Assembly (NCBI GenBank): GCA_021108275.1
Contig: JAIORD010000005.1
Coordinates: forward strand, 124,001-188,000
Direction: 5' to 3'
Source: Methanococcoides sp.
Lineage (GTDB): Archaea > Halobacteriota > Methanosarcinia > Methanosarcinales > Methanosarcinaceae
DNA: 64,000 bases
Shown: in pieces, positions 1 through 7,867 of the stretch
Position numbering within the stretch: position 1 is the stretch's first letter
Layout of the letters: the number at the start of each line of letters is the position of its first letter
Translations under genes and position numbers: made by a program
The notes under the pieces: model-generated
Told to the model about the DNA's origin: nothing
The model's input: only the letters and a program-made list of their open reading frames with translations
Databases searched by the model: none

Positions 1-2
1 TC

Positions 3-98
3 ATTGAAGGAAAGGCCCTTGAAGGTTCTACCATAGACGTGGATGCTGATGACCGGGGTATCGTGGTCAGTGTGAGAACAGCGACAGCAGAGCAATGA
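3..98 (+). CDS. C-terminal end of an AAA+ chaperone, possibly ClpB (partial)
   Basis: The window opens inside a reading frame that runs without a stop from base 3 to a TGA at 96-98. Its last 31 residues read IEGKALEGSTIDVDADD followed by RGIVVSVRTATAEQ. A short acidic beta-strand tail with a GxxxEGxTxxVD pattern is typical of the C-terminus of ClpB/Hsp104 disaggregases. The tail is too short to be certain. It could belong to another AAA+ ATPase, and the body of the gene lies outside the window. Confidence 0.45.
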   Translation: MEGKALEGSTIDVDADDRGIVVSVRTATAEQ

Positions 99-137
99 AG
101 GGACAACTCCCTTCACTTTTTCTATTCATATCATTGT

Positions 138-821
138 TCATTCATCATAATACTGCCGTGGAATCTTCATTATAGGGGATTCGAGATAGAGAAGCAATAA
201 TAAGAACATTAATGTGGCAAAGATGGAAAGATATTCCGGCAGGACGAAATAGGACAATATTGGAAGTATGAAGATAATTGCCATAATGGCCATTGCTTTG
301 GGATGCCGAAGTTTGGGATAAGGATGTTCACTTATCATAAGATACGATAGCAGAAGCATTATCGTAACGATCCCATACAATATTATGTATTTATCCCCCA
401 TTAATAGGTAAGAGGCAAGAACAGCAGCTGCAGCAGTTATTGGAAGCCCTTCAAAATCAGGGATAGCCTTGTTCTTTGTGTTGAATCTCGCAAGTCTGAG
501 AACACCACAGAGAACATAGATACAGGCAACAGCCCCCACAAGATAAGGCTGTAGATGCCCATATATCAAAAAGATGACAACTGCCGGTGCAGTACCAAAA
601 GAGATAGCATCTGCAAGAGAATCAAGATTTTCACCTATGGCACTTGACCCCATTCTGCGGGCCAGAAAGCCATCCGCACCATCGGCAATGGCTGCCAAGA
701 GAATAAAGATGAAAGCGATATCAGCTTTTCCGGAAAATGCACTGAAAATTGAAAGCATACCGAACATGGCATTGCCAAGGGTCACAACATCCGGGACCTT
801 AAGTATTTTTATAAAAGTCAT
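138..821 (-). CDS. pssA: Archaetidylserine synthase (CDP-alcohol phosphatidyltransferase)
   Basis: This 227-residue integral membrane enzyme probably joins CDP-archaeol to L-serine to make archaetidylserine. The CDP-alcohol phosphotransferase signature is complete: D47xxDG, A54-R55, G63, D67 and D71, lying between the first two hydrophobic segments. The C-terminal half is a run of membrane helices. Its start overlaps the end of the upstream decarboxylase gene by 4 bases, so the two are translationally coupled, and the archaeosortase gene heads the same operon. The serine specificity is inferred from the adjacent decarboxylase; the motif alone fits any CDP-alcohol transferase. Confidence 0.9.
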   Translation of the reverse strand: MTFIKILKVPDVVTLGNAMFGMLSIFSAFSGKADIAFIFILLAAIADGADGFLARRMGSSAIGENLDSLADAISFGTAPAVVIFLIYGHLQPYLVGAVACIYVLCGVLRLARFNTKNKAIPDFEGLPITAAAAVLASYLLMGDKYIILYGIVTIMLLLSYLMISEHPYPKLRHPKAMAIMAIIFILPILSYFVLPEYLSIFATLMFLLLLLYLESPIMKIPRQYYDE

Positions 822-1444
822 TTCCGTACCTTAAAGCCCTTTTCTTTTGCGATTACCGTTTCGCCTGCATACACACGGCCTCCAACCTTACAGGTAATAT
901 CAAAATCTTCCGGAATGGTCACATCGACACGGGAGCCAAAACGGATCATCCCTATCTTCTCACCATTGACAAGCTCATCCCCTACATCGACGTAGGAAAC
1001 TATCCTGCGAACCATTACACCGGCTATCTGAGTAACATTCACATCACCATGGCTACTCTTTATCACTGTGACAGTGCGTTCGTTCCGCTCAGAATCCTTA
1101 TGAAAAGCAGGCAAATAGCCACCTTTTTTGTGAGTTATGCTCTTTACGACACCAGAGATAGGTGCACGGTTCACATGCACATTATGGACATTCATGAATA
1201 CGCATACTCTTTGCCCACTGACATCAATAACTCTGCCATCGGCTGCTGAGAACATACAATGGTCACAGATCTTGGTAGTCCTGTCAGGGTCCCGGAAGAA
1301 CCAGGTGACAAAGACAGTGAGGAAGAGAAAGAGATAGAACAGATACCATATAAGATCAATTCCCGTCAAGAACGCTGCAGTCAGGAAAATACCTGCTAGG
1401 ATAACTACAGTAACTACCCATGAAAGAGAATCTTTAGCTAACAT
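818..1444 (-). CDS. asd: Archaetidylserine decarboxylase (PSD-like proenzyme)
   Basis: A 208-residue short-form phosphatidylserine-decarboxylase homologue that should convert archaetidylserine to archaetidylethanolamine. Two hydrophobic segments near residues 10-30 and 32-50 anchor it. The family pattern VHxVHVNRAP is at about 86-95. The Gly170-Ser171 pair in IRFGSRVDV is the expected self-cleavage site, where the serine becomes the pyruvoyl cofactor of the small subunit. It sits between artA (12 bp upstream) and pssA (4-bp overlap). Homologous genes in Haloferax are needed for archaeosortase-dependent protein lipidation, which gives the operon a common purpose. Confidence 0.9.
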   Translation of the reverse strand: MLAKDSLSWVVTVVILAGIFLTAAFLTGIDLIWYLFYLFLFLTVFVTWFFRDPDRTTKICDHCMFSAADGRVIDVSGQRVCVFMNVHNVHVNRAPISGVVKSITHKKGGYLPAFHKDSERNERTVTVIKSSHGDVNVTQIAGVMVRRIVSYVDVGDELVNGEKIGMIRFGSRVDVTIPEDFDITCKVGGRVYAGETVIAKEKGFKVRK

Positions 1445-1455
1445 TTCCGATTCCC

Positions 1456-2268
1456 TTAGATCTTACGTACAAACGACCTTAACTGTTCTGTAGTCATTTC
1501 CCACAGACCATCGATCAGGTCAAGCAGTTCAGGCAATATTCGCATTACCACATAGGCTATGACAAAAAGTGCGATCCCTGATCCGAACTTAGCAATAATA
1601 TGATGAGCAACTTCAAAACTTTCAGGGCCGAACCACTGTTCACCATATGCGACTATCACAAAGGTATTTCTGACAAGGTTCAATGTGTAGATCACTGGAA
1701 CCGATACCATGAAAGCCTGGAAGAGCTTCTTTTTCGGAGCGTTTATAGAGATTATAAGACCCGTGAACAAAGCAATGCTCTCAATAGCAGTACAGGCAAG
1801 TATGATATTAACAGCATATCCGTTATAGACCACACCATTACCACTTGCTACCACATCATGCCCCAGCATCTGGAGCATCCATACCGTATTGCCAGTAACT
1901 GTGGAGATTATCCACTCATTGAGCGAAGGTATGTTCGCAAAAGGGAAATAGAAAAGAGAACCAAGAGCAGTTGCACTTGTAGCCATTAGCACAATATTGA
2001 GATGGCCCTTTTCTTCAGAAACTGAGGAACTACTGTAACCACGTACCATGTTCTGTGCCATGAACAGGCAGAAAAGAGCAATGGCTATAGTAAGTATTAC
2101 ATTGAAATAATCGTTTATCGCGATATAATGCAATGGCTGATAAGCCCAGTGCAGTGAAAAGAACACCCACCCTGAACCGCCAAGCAGGAACTTTATCCTT
2201 TTTGTTGAAGGCAGGATAGCAGATGCCACCATTAATGCGACGGCGATCCAAAGTACGTTTTCCATCAT
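1456..2268 (-). CDS. artA: Archaeosortase A (PGF-CTERM processing transpeptidase)
   Basis: A 270-residue polytopic membrane protein of the exosortase/archaeosortase family, which cleaves PGF-CTERM tails of secreted proteins and transfers them to a lipid anchor. The catalytic Cys159 lies in NIILACTAIES and the catalytic Arg200 in LNLVRNTFV, at the 41-residue spacing typical of ArtA. A third conserved basic residue (Arg243, or His222/223) lies in the C-terminal part. About seven hydrophobic segments are visible. It is the first gene of an operon with asd and pssA. No PGF-CTERM substrate was found in this window, so the substrates are elsewhere. Confidence 0.88.
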   Translation of the reverse strand: MMENVLWIAVALMVASAILPSTKRIKFLLGGSGWVFFSLHWAYQPLHYIAINDYFNVILTIAIALFCLFMAQNMVRGYSSSSVSEEKGHLNIVLMATSATALGSLFYFPFANIPSLNEWIISTVTGNTVWMLQMLGHDVVASGNGVVYNGYAVNIILACTAIESIALFTGLIISINAPKKKLFQAFMVSVPVIYTLNLVRNTFVIVAYGEQWFGPESFEVAHHIIAKFGSGIALFVIAYVVMRILPELLDLIDGLWEMTTEQLRSFVRKI

Positions 2269-2334
2269 AATAATGCATCTTTATAACAGGTATCATATAT
2301 AGTATCTTGCTAAATGTATAAGGTTATGTAAAAA

Positions 2335-2754
2335 ATGCCAGTCCCAAAAACACCCCTATTGACTGTTGATGCCGTAATCATCTTAAATGGTAAGATTGTA
2401 CTCGTAAAAAGGAGCAATTATCCGTTCAAAAACGAATTTGCACTACCTGGTGGCTTTGTAGAGGTAGGCGAGACAACTGAAGCTGCGGCAATCAGGGAAT
2501 CTTTTGAAGAAACCGGATTATCTATCGATCTTGTTAAATTGATCGGAGTATATTCAGACCCTTCACGCGATCCTCGTGGGCACACTGTGTCCGTATGCTA
2601 TCTCGCGACAGGTCATGGAAAGCCGGAAGCGAACACTGATGCAGCAGATGTAGCTTTGTTCGATCCCGAAAAACTGCCAGAACTGGCTTTCGACCACCGA
2701 AAAATGATAGACGATGCAGGAGATGATATTAATGGAATTCTGTCCAAAATGTAA
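2335..2754 (+). CDS. Nudix hydrolase (ADP-ribose pyrophosphatase-like)
   Basis: A 139-residue protein that hydrolyses a nucleoside diphosphate linked to another group, using Mg2+. The Nudix box is complete: Gly40, Glu46, Arg54-Glu55 and Glu58-Glu59-x-Gly61. The core before it (VDAVIILNGKIVLVKR) and the Pro-Gly-Gly turn match ADP-ribose pyrophosphatase-like and NUDT1-like archaeal proteins. The exact substrate cannot be read from sequence. It is divergent from artA with a TATA-like CATATATAG near 2292. Its 3' end overlaps the transcription factor S gene, so the two are probably cotranscribed. Confidence 0.88.
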   Translation: MPVPKTPLLTVDAVIILNGKIVLVKRSNYPFKNEFALPGGFVEVGETTEAAAIRESFEETGLSIDLVKLIGVYSDPSRDPRGHTVSVCYLATGHGKPEANTDAADVALFDPEKLPELAFDHRKMIDDAGDDINGILSKM

Positions 2755-3043
2755 AAGTATGATGCACCCGATCGAAGGGACGCTTAAATGTCGAAAATGT
2801 GGATATGAGAAAACGAAGGATGTCGCTCCAGAACTTATGAGTACATCATCAAGAGAGGAAAGAGAGGTTACTGTCCTTGAAGGTGATACTGATATAGGAC
2901 TGCCTACAACAACCGCAAGATGCGAAGAATGTGGAAACAATACTGCATACTGGTGGCTAAGACAGTTAAGGTCTGCCGATGAATCTGAAACACGATTTTT
3001 CAAATGTATCAAATGTGGCTTCACATGGCGTGAGTACGACTAA
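2732..3043 (+). CDS. tfs: Transcription factor S (TFS/TFIIS-like cleavage factor)
   Basis: Stimulates transcript cleavage by stalled archaeal RNA polymerase. The 103-residue protein has an N-terminal zinc ribbon (MEFCPKCKSMMHP then CRKCGY) and a C-terminal TFIIS-type ribbon (CEECGNNTAYWWLRQLRSAD then FFKCIKCGFTWREYD). The Ala-Asp-Glu region that reaches the polymerase active site is represented by SADESE. I start it at ATG 2732: a GGAG at 2719-2722 is correctly spaced, and the protein then begins directly with the zinc ribbon. The start lies inside the end of the Nudix gene, so translation is coupled. Confidence 0.95.
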   Translation: MEFCPKCKSMMHPIEGTLKCRKCGYEKTKDVAPELMSTSSREEREVTVLEGDTDIGLPTTTARCEECGNNTAYWWLRQLRSADESETRFFKCIKCGFTWREYD

Positions 3044-3073
3044 ATATATGTGTACTAAAAAAGGCAGTGAAAA

Positions 3074-3083
3074 CATATATATG
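3074..3083 (+). promoter_or_regulatory. TATA-like box upstream of the PCNA gene
   Basis: The stretch CATATATATG lies about 55 bases upstream of the PCNA start, in the gap after tfs. An archaeal transcript would begin about 25 bases further on, leaving a short leader. This suggests that PCNA has its own promoter besides any read-through from the Nudix-tfs pair. The assignment rests on composition and position only. Confidence 0.45.
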
Positions 3084-3133
3084 GGAAATGATATAAGCAA
3101 GTTGAAATTGAGATTATTCGGTGGAGAAACAAC

Positions 3134-3871
3134 ATGTTTAAGGCGACAATTGATGCATATCTTCTAAAGGATTCGATCGAAACGCTTTCTGTGCTCGTGG
3201 ACGAAGCAAGGTTCAGGATTTCACCAGAAGGAGTTATTGTAAGGGCGGTCGACCCTGCAAACGTTGCGATGGTAAGTTTTGACCTTACCCCAGAGGCATT
3301 CGATGACTTTGAAGCAGACGACTGTGAGTTGGGATTGGACCTTTCGAGGATCAATGATATACTGGGAGTTGCAGACAGGGACGATAAGGTCCAGATGGAA
3401 CTCGATGAGGAATCAAAGAAACTGAAGATCCAGATAGGCGGTTTTTCATACACAGTTTCACTGCTAGACCCATCCACCATACGTGCAGAACCAAGAATTC
3501 CACAGCTTGAACTGCCAGCAGAGATAGTACTTAACGGAAAGGACCTGCAAAAAGCTGTTAAAGCCGCTGAGAAGATAAGTGACCATATGTTACTTGGTGT
3601 TGAGGGAGAATCATTCTTCATGGAAGCAGAAGGTGACACTGACCGTGTAAAGCTCACCATGACAAGGGACCAGCTTATTGACATCAAGCCGTCTGAAGTG
3701 CGTTCACTGTTCTCACTTGACTATCTGTCAGACATAATTAAACCCGCTTCAAAATCCAACGAGATCTCCCTTCATTTAGGCAAGGATTTCCCAATAAAGA
3801 TCAATTTCGCCATTGCCAACGGAAACGGCACCATTGGATATCTGCTGGCACCAAGAATTGAATCAGACTAA
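3134..3871 (+). CDS. pcn: DNA polymerase sliding clamp (PCNA)
   Basis: A 245-residue clamp of normal archaeal length. It should form the homotrimeric ring that tethers PolB/PolD, ligase, Fen1 and DinB to DNA. The start MFKATIDAYLLKDSIETLSVL, the centre DLSRINDILGVADRDDKV and the C-terminus YLLAPRIESD are typical of PCNA. The primase large-subunit gene starts one base after its stop, so the two replication genes form one unit. A client is present in this window: DinB at 28.9 kb ends in a PCNA-binding peptide. Confidence 0.97.
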   Translation: MFKATIDAYLLKDSIETLSVLVDEARFRISPEGVIVRAVDPANVAMVSFDLTPEAFDDFEADDCELGLDLSRINDILGVADRDDKVQMELDEESKKLKIQIGGFSYTVSLLDPSTIRAEPRIPQLELPAEIVLNGKDLQKAVKAAEKISDHMLLGVEGESFFMEAEGDTDRVKLTMTRDQLIDIKPSEVRSLFSLDYLSDIIKPASKSNEISLHLGKDFPIKINFAIANGNGTIGYLLAPRIESD

Positions 3872-3872
3872 A

Positions 3873-4967
3873 ATGGATAATAGACATCTCGCCTTATACC
3901 CCTTTGTTACCGAGGCATCCGAATATGTCGGTAGCCTCGGATTTTCACCGGACAGGCTACTATCCTCGCGTGCACTGGAAGCAGCGCGCACAAGAGGAAA
4001 GGAACGTGTGATACAAGCACTTGAAGGTGAGATCGAAAAACCATCCCCCTCCAGTTCAGAAGAAGGAAAAATACTTACTGAACTGTTGTCCTACCCTTTT
4101 TCAAGGATACTCGTCTCCTGCATAGATGACCCTTTTTTGACCCGTAAATATGCACTTGCCGAAGCCAAGGCTGCATACCATTTATTGAAAACACAGCAAC
4201 CGGAATTCCTACAGGACCTTGCAACTGATTTCAAGATCAATGCGGATATCTACGAGAGCCCGGAGACCCATGACATATTTTTCGACCTGCATTTTACGGA
4301 TTATATCAAACTAGCAAGTCCTTTGAAGGACCTTAACTGGAAACTGGTAAACCGGAAAATGAAGAAGGGTTACGTGAAGATAAGCAAGGAAGAACTTGCC
4401 CGTCTGCTCCAGGAGGCCATACGCCTGCGGATACAGAACTCCCTTCCAGTAACCGTTCCGAAAGAGATATGTGAGGCCTGCATCCCGCACACTGACATCA
4501 TCAGTGAAGAACTGGAAAAGAAGAAGACCGAATTCGGAGTAGGAGAGTTCCAGAAGGTCGAAAGCGATCTGTTCCCACCATGCATCACGCAAGCCATCGC
4601 AAATGTACGTGCCGGAGTGAACCTTGCCCATTCGATGAGATTTGCAATGACCTCGTTCTTAATAAACATCGGGATGTCCGTTGACGAAGTGGTGGCAATG
4701 TTCAACATCTCCCCGGACTTTGATGAGGAAAAAACACGCTACCAGATAGAACACATCGCTGGAACTTCATCGGGAACAACATATAAACCACCATCCTGCA
4801 ACACGATGAGAACCTACGGCAACTGTTATGCTCCGGATGAGATATGCAAAGGAGTAAAACATCCCCTGGGATATTATAGCAGGAGGACGTGGTTCAAGAA
4901 CAGAATGCAAAAAGATAACGAAAAAGGGAATGAAGAGAAAAAGGAAGGGGAAGCTTCCCCCCAGTAA
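3873..4967 (+). CDS. priL: DNA primase large subunit PriL
   Basis: The regulatory subunit of archaeal/eukaryotic primase, partner of PriS, carrying a 4Fe-4S cluster in its C-terminal domain. Candidate cluster cysteines are in EICEACIPH, PPSCNTM, YGNCYAPDEIC and the following KHPLGYY, the standard pattern. I start at ATG 3873, one base after the PCNA stop, giving 364 residues; the open frame extends upstream into PCNA but that part is a shadow. The lysine/glutamate-rich tail after about residue 345 is probably disordered. Confidence 0.93.
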   Translation: MDNRHLALYPFVTEASEYVGSLGFSPDRLLSSRALEAARTRGKERVIQALEGEIEKPSPSSSEEGKILTELLSYPFSRILVSCIDDPFLTRKYALAEAKAAYHLLKTQQPEFLQDLATDFKINADIYESPETHDIFFDLHFTDYIKLASPLKDLNWKLVNRKMKKGYVKISKEELARLLQEAIRLRIQNSLPVTVPKEICEACIPHTDIISEELEKKKTEFGVGEFQKVESDLFPPCITQAIANVRAGVNLAHSMRFAMTSFLINIGMSVDEVVAMFNISPDFDEEKTRYQIEHIAGTSSGTTYKPPSCNTMRTYGNCYAPDEICKGVKHPLGYYSRRTWFKNRMQKDNEKGNEEKKEGEASPQ

Positions 4968-4971
4968 GCAT

Positions 4972-6291
4972 TTATCTCTTTTTGTACTGGCGACATTGTT
5001 CCACAAAGCTGTCCACAGGAAACGAGCCAGGGTGCGCATGCATATAACTTGCAAGGGAATTATGCTCCGTGATACCATCCTTTCCGTTCATGATACCTTT
5101 ACCACGGGACATCTCGTAAGCAAGCCGTGAATCACTATCGCATTCCGTCAGAGAATAATGGAATTCATGACCTCTGACAGGTCCTTTTATGAACTTGCCT
5201 TTTGCAATACCCTCTGTATAGCCAAGTGCCTGAAGCCTCTTTGTCTGCACGGTCTCTGCAGGGAAAAGGTCTGCCATCTTGTACACGACATCCTCTATCT
5301 CATAGGAACTGCACAGATACTGCAACCCGCCACATTCACCATAGATAGGCATACCGTCTGCAGAAAGGTCATTGAGCTTCTTTGTCGTACTCGACCGCTC
5401 AAGTTCTGCGATATGGAGTTCCGGATAACCTCCACCGAAATACAGGCCATCCACTTCAGGAAGTTCACCATCCAGAGGACTGAAGAACTCAATGTTCGCA
5501 CCACATTTGCAGAACATATCGAACATTTCCTCATAATAGAAGCAGAACGCACTGTCCCTGGCAACACCTATGCTGACCTCGGACATGTTTTCGATGCACC
5601 TTTCATCTTCAAACTCAGGCTTAGTGGGTTCACGGGCAAGTGATAGGATTGTGTCGATATCGACATTTTCCTCAATGAAGCTGGCAAGCAGATCCACATC
5701 ATAATCTTGCTCAGATGCCATATGAAGACCAAGATGCCTTGAAGGGACCTTCACATCATTGTTCCTCGGAACAGTACCGAGGACCGGAATATCCGGAAGA
5801 GCATCCTTGATAAGCTTTGCATGGCGTGGACTTCCCACCCTGTTAAGGATAACACCCGCAATTTCAACGTCCTTGTCGAATTCGGTAAAACCTTTCACAA
5901 TAGCAGCGGCACTTCTGGACATACCATGTACGTTCACTACCAGTATGACAGGTATACCAAGTGACTTTGCAACATGTGCCGAGCTGGCGATCTCAGTTGA
6001 ATCCATACCATCATAAAGCCCCATAACCCCTTCTATGACAGAGACATCAGCATCCTTGTAACTGTTATCCACAGTTCTGCGGACACCATCCACACCCATC
6101 ATAAAAGTGTCAAGGTTCCTTGAGGACACCCCGCAGATAGCTGTATGATGAGTGGGGTCAATATAATCCGGACCAACCTTGTAAGGCTGTACTTTCAGGT
6201 TCCTTTTGGTAAGAGCCGCCATAATTCCCATAGCAACAGTCGTTTTACCGACACCGCTATGCGTTCCTGCAATTAGGACCGATCGTTTCAT
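4972..6291 (-). CDS. cfbB: Ni-sirohydrochlorin/cobyrinate a,c-diamide synthase (CfbB/CbiA)
   Basis: Glutamine- and ATP-dependent amidation of two tetrapyrrole side chains. In methanogens this enzyme acts in coenzyme F430 synthesis and/or in cobamide synthesis. The 439-residue protein has an N-terminal dethiobiotin-synthetase-like domain with P-loop GTHSGVGKTT (9-18) and the YKVGPDYIDP motif. The C-terminal class I glutamine amidotransferase domain has nucleophile Cys320 in YGECGGLQY and a downstream HEFHYS histidine. I chose MKRSVLIAG at 6291 over an upstream in-frame Met because the protein then starts at the family's first strand. It is divergent from moaA and shares the TATA region. Confidence 0.92.
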   Translation of the reverse strand: MKRSVLIAGTHSGVGKTTVAMGIMAALTKRNLKVQPYKVGPDYIDPTHHTAICGVSSRNLDTFMMGVDGVRRTVDNSYKDADVSVIEGVMGLYDGMDSTEIASSAHVAKSLGIPVILVVNVHGMSRSAAAIVKGFTEFDKDVEIAGVILNRVGSPRHAKLIKDALPDIPVLGTVPRNNDVKVPSRHLGLHMASEQDYDVDLLASFIEENVDIDTILSLAREPTKPEFEDERCIENMSEVSIGVARDSAFCFYYEEMFDMFCKCGANIEFFSPLDGELPEVDGLYFGGGYPELHIAELERSSTTKKLNDLSADGMPIYGECGGLQYLCSSYEIEDVVYKMADLFPAETVQTKRLQALGYTEGIAKGKFIKGPVRGHEFHYSLTECDSDSRLAYEMSRGKGIMNGKDGITEHNSLASYMHAHPGSFPVDSFVEQCRQYKKR

Positions 6292-6307
6292 GGCACTAAT
6301 TGAGTTG

Positions 6308-6321
6308 GTTTTATATATATC
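6308..6321. promoter_or_regulatory. Shared TATA element between divergent cfbB and moaA
   Basis: A run of TTTTATATATAT sits 17 bases upstream of the cfbB start and about 50 bases upstream of moaA. It reads as a TATA box on both strands, so it could serve both genes, but its distance fits the moaA direction better. A transcript in the cfbB direction would then be nearly leaderless. Confidence 0.45.
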
Positions 6322-6368
6322 GATTACCATCTGTTTCACAACTTAAGAATCATTTTGTGTACACGACC

Positions 6369-7319
6369 ATGAATCCATCCAGCAATAGTTTGACAGACAG
6401 GTTCGGACGTACTGTTACAAGTCTTCGGATCTCAATTACGAATCGCTGCAACCTTGATTGCATCTATTGCCACAGCGAAGGTGATGAAGGAAGCAGGAAA
6501 GAAATGTCCGCAAAGACAATTTCTACCATTGTCAGCACTGCGGCAAAGTTCGGTGTCAACAAGGTCAAGTTCTCCGGAGGGGAACCCCTTGTCAGGAAGG
6601 ATTTCGAGGACATACTTCGAGAACTTCCAAAACTAAAGGATGTTTCAGTTACAACGAACGGCGTATATCTCAAAGAGCGCGCATTCGGTCTGAAAGAGGC
6701 CGGACTGGACCGTGTCAATGTCAGTCTTGATACCCTCGATCCTGAAAAGTATGCATACATCACTCACGGAAGCCCCGAAACCCTGCAGAAGGTCCTTGAA
6801 GGGATAGATGCTGCCATAAGTGCCGGACTTACACCGGTCAAACTGAACATGGTACTTCTCAAAGGCATCAATGAAGATGAGATAGAGGACATGCTGAAAC
6901 TTGTCCGAAGTAAAAAAGACGACCTGATATTACAGATAATCCAGGTGATGGATTTCAGGGATGGGGCACAGTACGATCTTGATGCGGACAAAATAGAGAA
7001 AAAACTTGAACAGCATGCAAACAATATTACCATGCGTAACATGCACCACCGTAAGAAATACGTCATCGATGGTGCCGAGGTAGAGTTCGTAAGACCGATC
7101 GAGAATACGGAGTTCTGCGCCAACTGCAACAGGCTCAGGATAACCGCAGACGGAAAGCTCAAACCTTGCCTGCTGGTCAACAACAACCTTATCGACGTCT
7201 CAGAAGCAGAACCTGATGAACTGCCAGAACTACTACGCAGATCCATCGATCGCAGAGTTCCGTTCTACAGAGACATGAAAGATAAAACAATAATAGGAGA
7301 AAAGAAAAATGGAAGTTGA
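6369..7319 (+). CDS. moaA: GTP 3',8-cyclase MoaA (molybdopterin/tungstopterin synthesis)
   Basis: A radical-SAM enzyme making the first pterin intermediate of the Mo/W cofactor used by formylmethanofuran dehydrogenase and other enzymes. The N-terminal 4Fe-4S ligands are C27-x3-C31-x2-C34 (TNRCNLDCIYC). The second cluster is in the C-terminal FCANCNRLR and the later KPCL. The SGGEPL and VTTNG segments are typical of radical SAM proteins. With the ATG at 6369 it has 316 residues; the open frame reaches 6300, but that extra part is not conserved-looking. A 49-codon gene overlaps its end. Confidence 0.93.
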   Translation: MNPSSNSLTDRFGRTVTSLRISITNRCNLDCIYCHSEGDEGSRKEMSAKTISTIVSTAAKFGVNKVKFSGGEPLVRKDFEDILRELPKLKDVSVTTNGVYLKERAFGLKEAGLDRVNVSLDTLDPEKYAYITHGSPETLQKVLEGIDAAISAGLTPVKLNMVLLKGINEDEIEDMLKLVRSKKDDLILQIIQVMDFRDGAQYDLDADKIEKKLEQHANNITMRNMHHRKKYVIDGAEVEFVRPIENTEFCANCNRLRITADGKLKPCLLVNNNLIDVSEAEPDELPELLRRSIDRRVPFYRDMKDKTIIGEKKNGS

Positions 7320-7458
7320 ACTTAAAGTTGATGGGAAGAACATAGAGATCAATCATTTCGTTACAGAGATACTCGCAGCCATGACCGGCTCTTCTGTGGA
7401 GACATTGCATGGTGTGGAAGAGGACTGGAAAGAAATGACAATCAAACTTAAGAGATAA
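7309..7458 (+). CDS. Small 49-residue protein overlapping moaA
   Basis: A 49-codon frame begins at ATG 7309, inside the last codons of moaA, and ends TAA at 7456-7458. It starts MEVELKVDGKNIEINHFV and ends EDWKEMTIKLKR. The TAATAGGAGA just before it gives a good ribosome-binding site (AGGAG, about 9 bases upstream). The composition (alternating hydrophobic/charged, one beta-hairpin then helix) looks like a real small domain. I do not recognise a named family. Tight coupling to moaA suggests a related role, but this is inference. Confidence 0.7.
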   Translation: MEVELKVDGKNIEINHFVTEILAAMTGSSVETLHGVEEDWKEMTIKLKR

Positions 7459-7867
7459 GATACGGCTATAGAGCGAACTTGAACAAATAGGGGAAGTGCC
7501 GGTCCATTCATTTATTCAACATATTTTCATTTATTCACTTATTCACCTAACCAATCAAGACCATTCACATATTAACTCAAATTATTACACTGCTTTTGAT
7601 ACTTTTAGCATAGCATTGAGTAGAACAAATATTTTATTCTGACCTTAGCTTAATTTTTCCATAACCAAGGATAAGAATGCTCCTCAATTATGACATAGAG
7701 GATTTCCCAAAATATAGTCACACGTTTATCTTATTCGTCAATGGTTAGGATAAATCCAAAAACTATTTACTGGAGTACCCTGTTTACGGTATCATTCAGA
7801 CATATCATCTGAAAATTATATATTTACAGATAAATATACTGAACTAAAATACCACAGACTTGATCCA
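7459..7867. other. 409-bp AT-rich intergenic region upstream of the SulP gene
   Basis: No reading frame or RNA gene is apparent. Between about 7510 and 7550 the heptamer TTATTCA recurs three times in a TTTATTCA-rich tract. Close to the SulP gene, AAATTATATATTTACAG (around 7814-7830) is a good TATA candidate, leaving a leader of about 20 bases before ATG 7868. The rest is low-complexity AT-rich sequence. Confidence 0.6.

Noticed and set aside
5158-5643. 161-codon plus-strand frame opposite cfbB
   Set aside because: It shadows the conserved amidotransferase domain and has no ribosome-binding site.
7505-7555. TTATTCA repeats upstream of SulP as a CRISPR-like or phage repeat
   Set aside because: Units are only 7-9 bases, irregularly spaced and in low-complexity sequence; no spacers of constant length.
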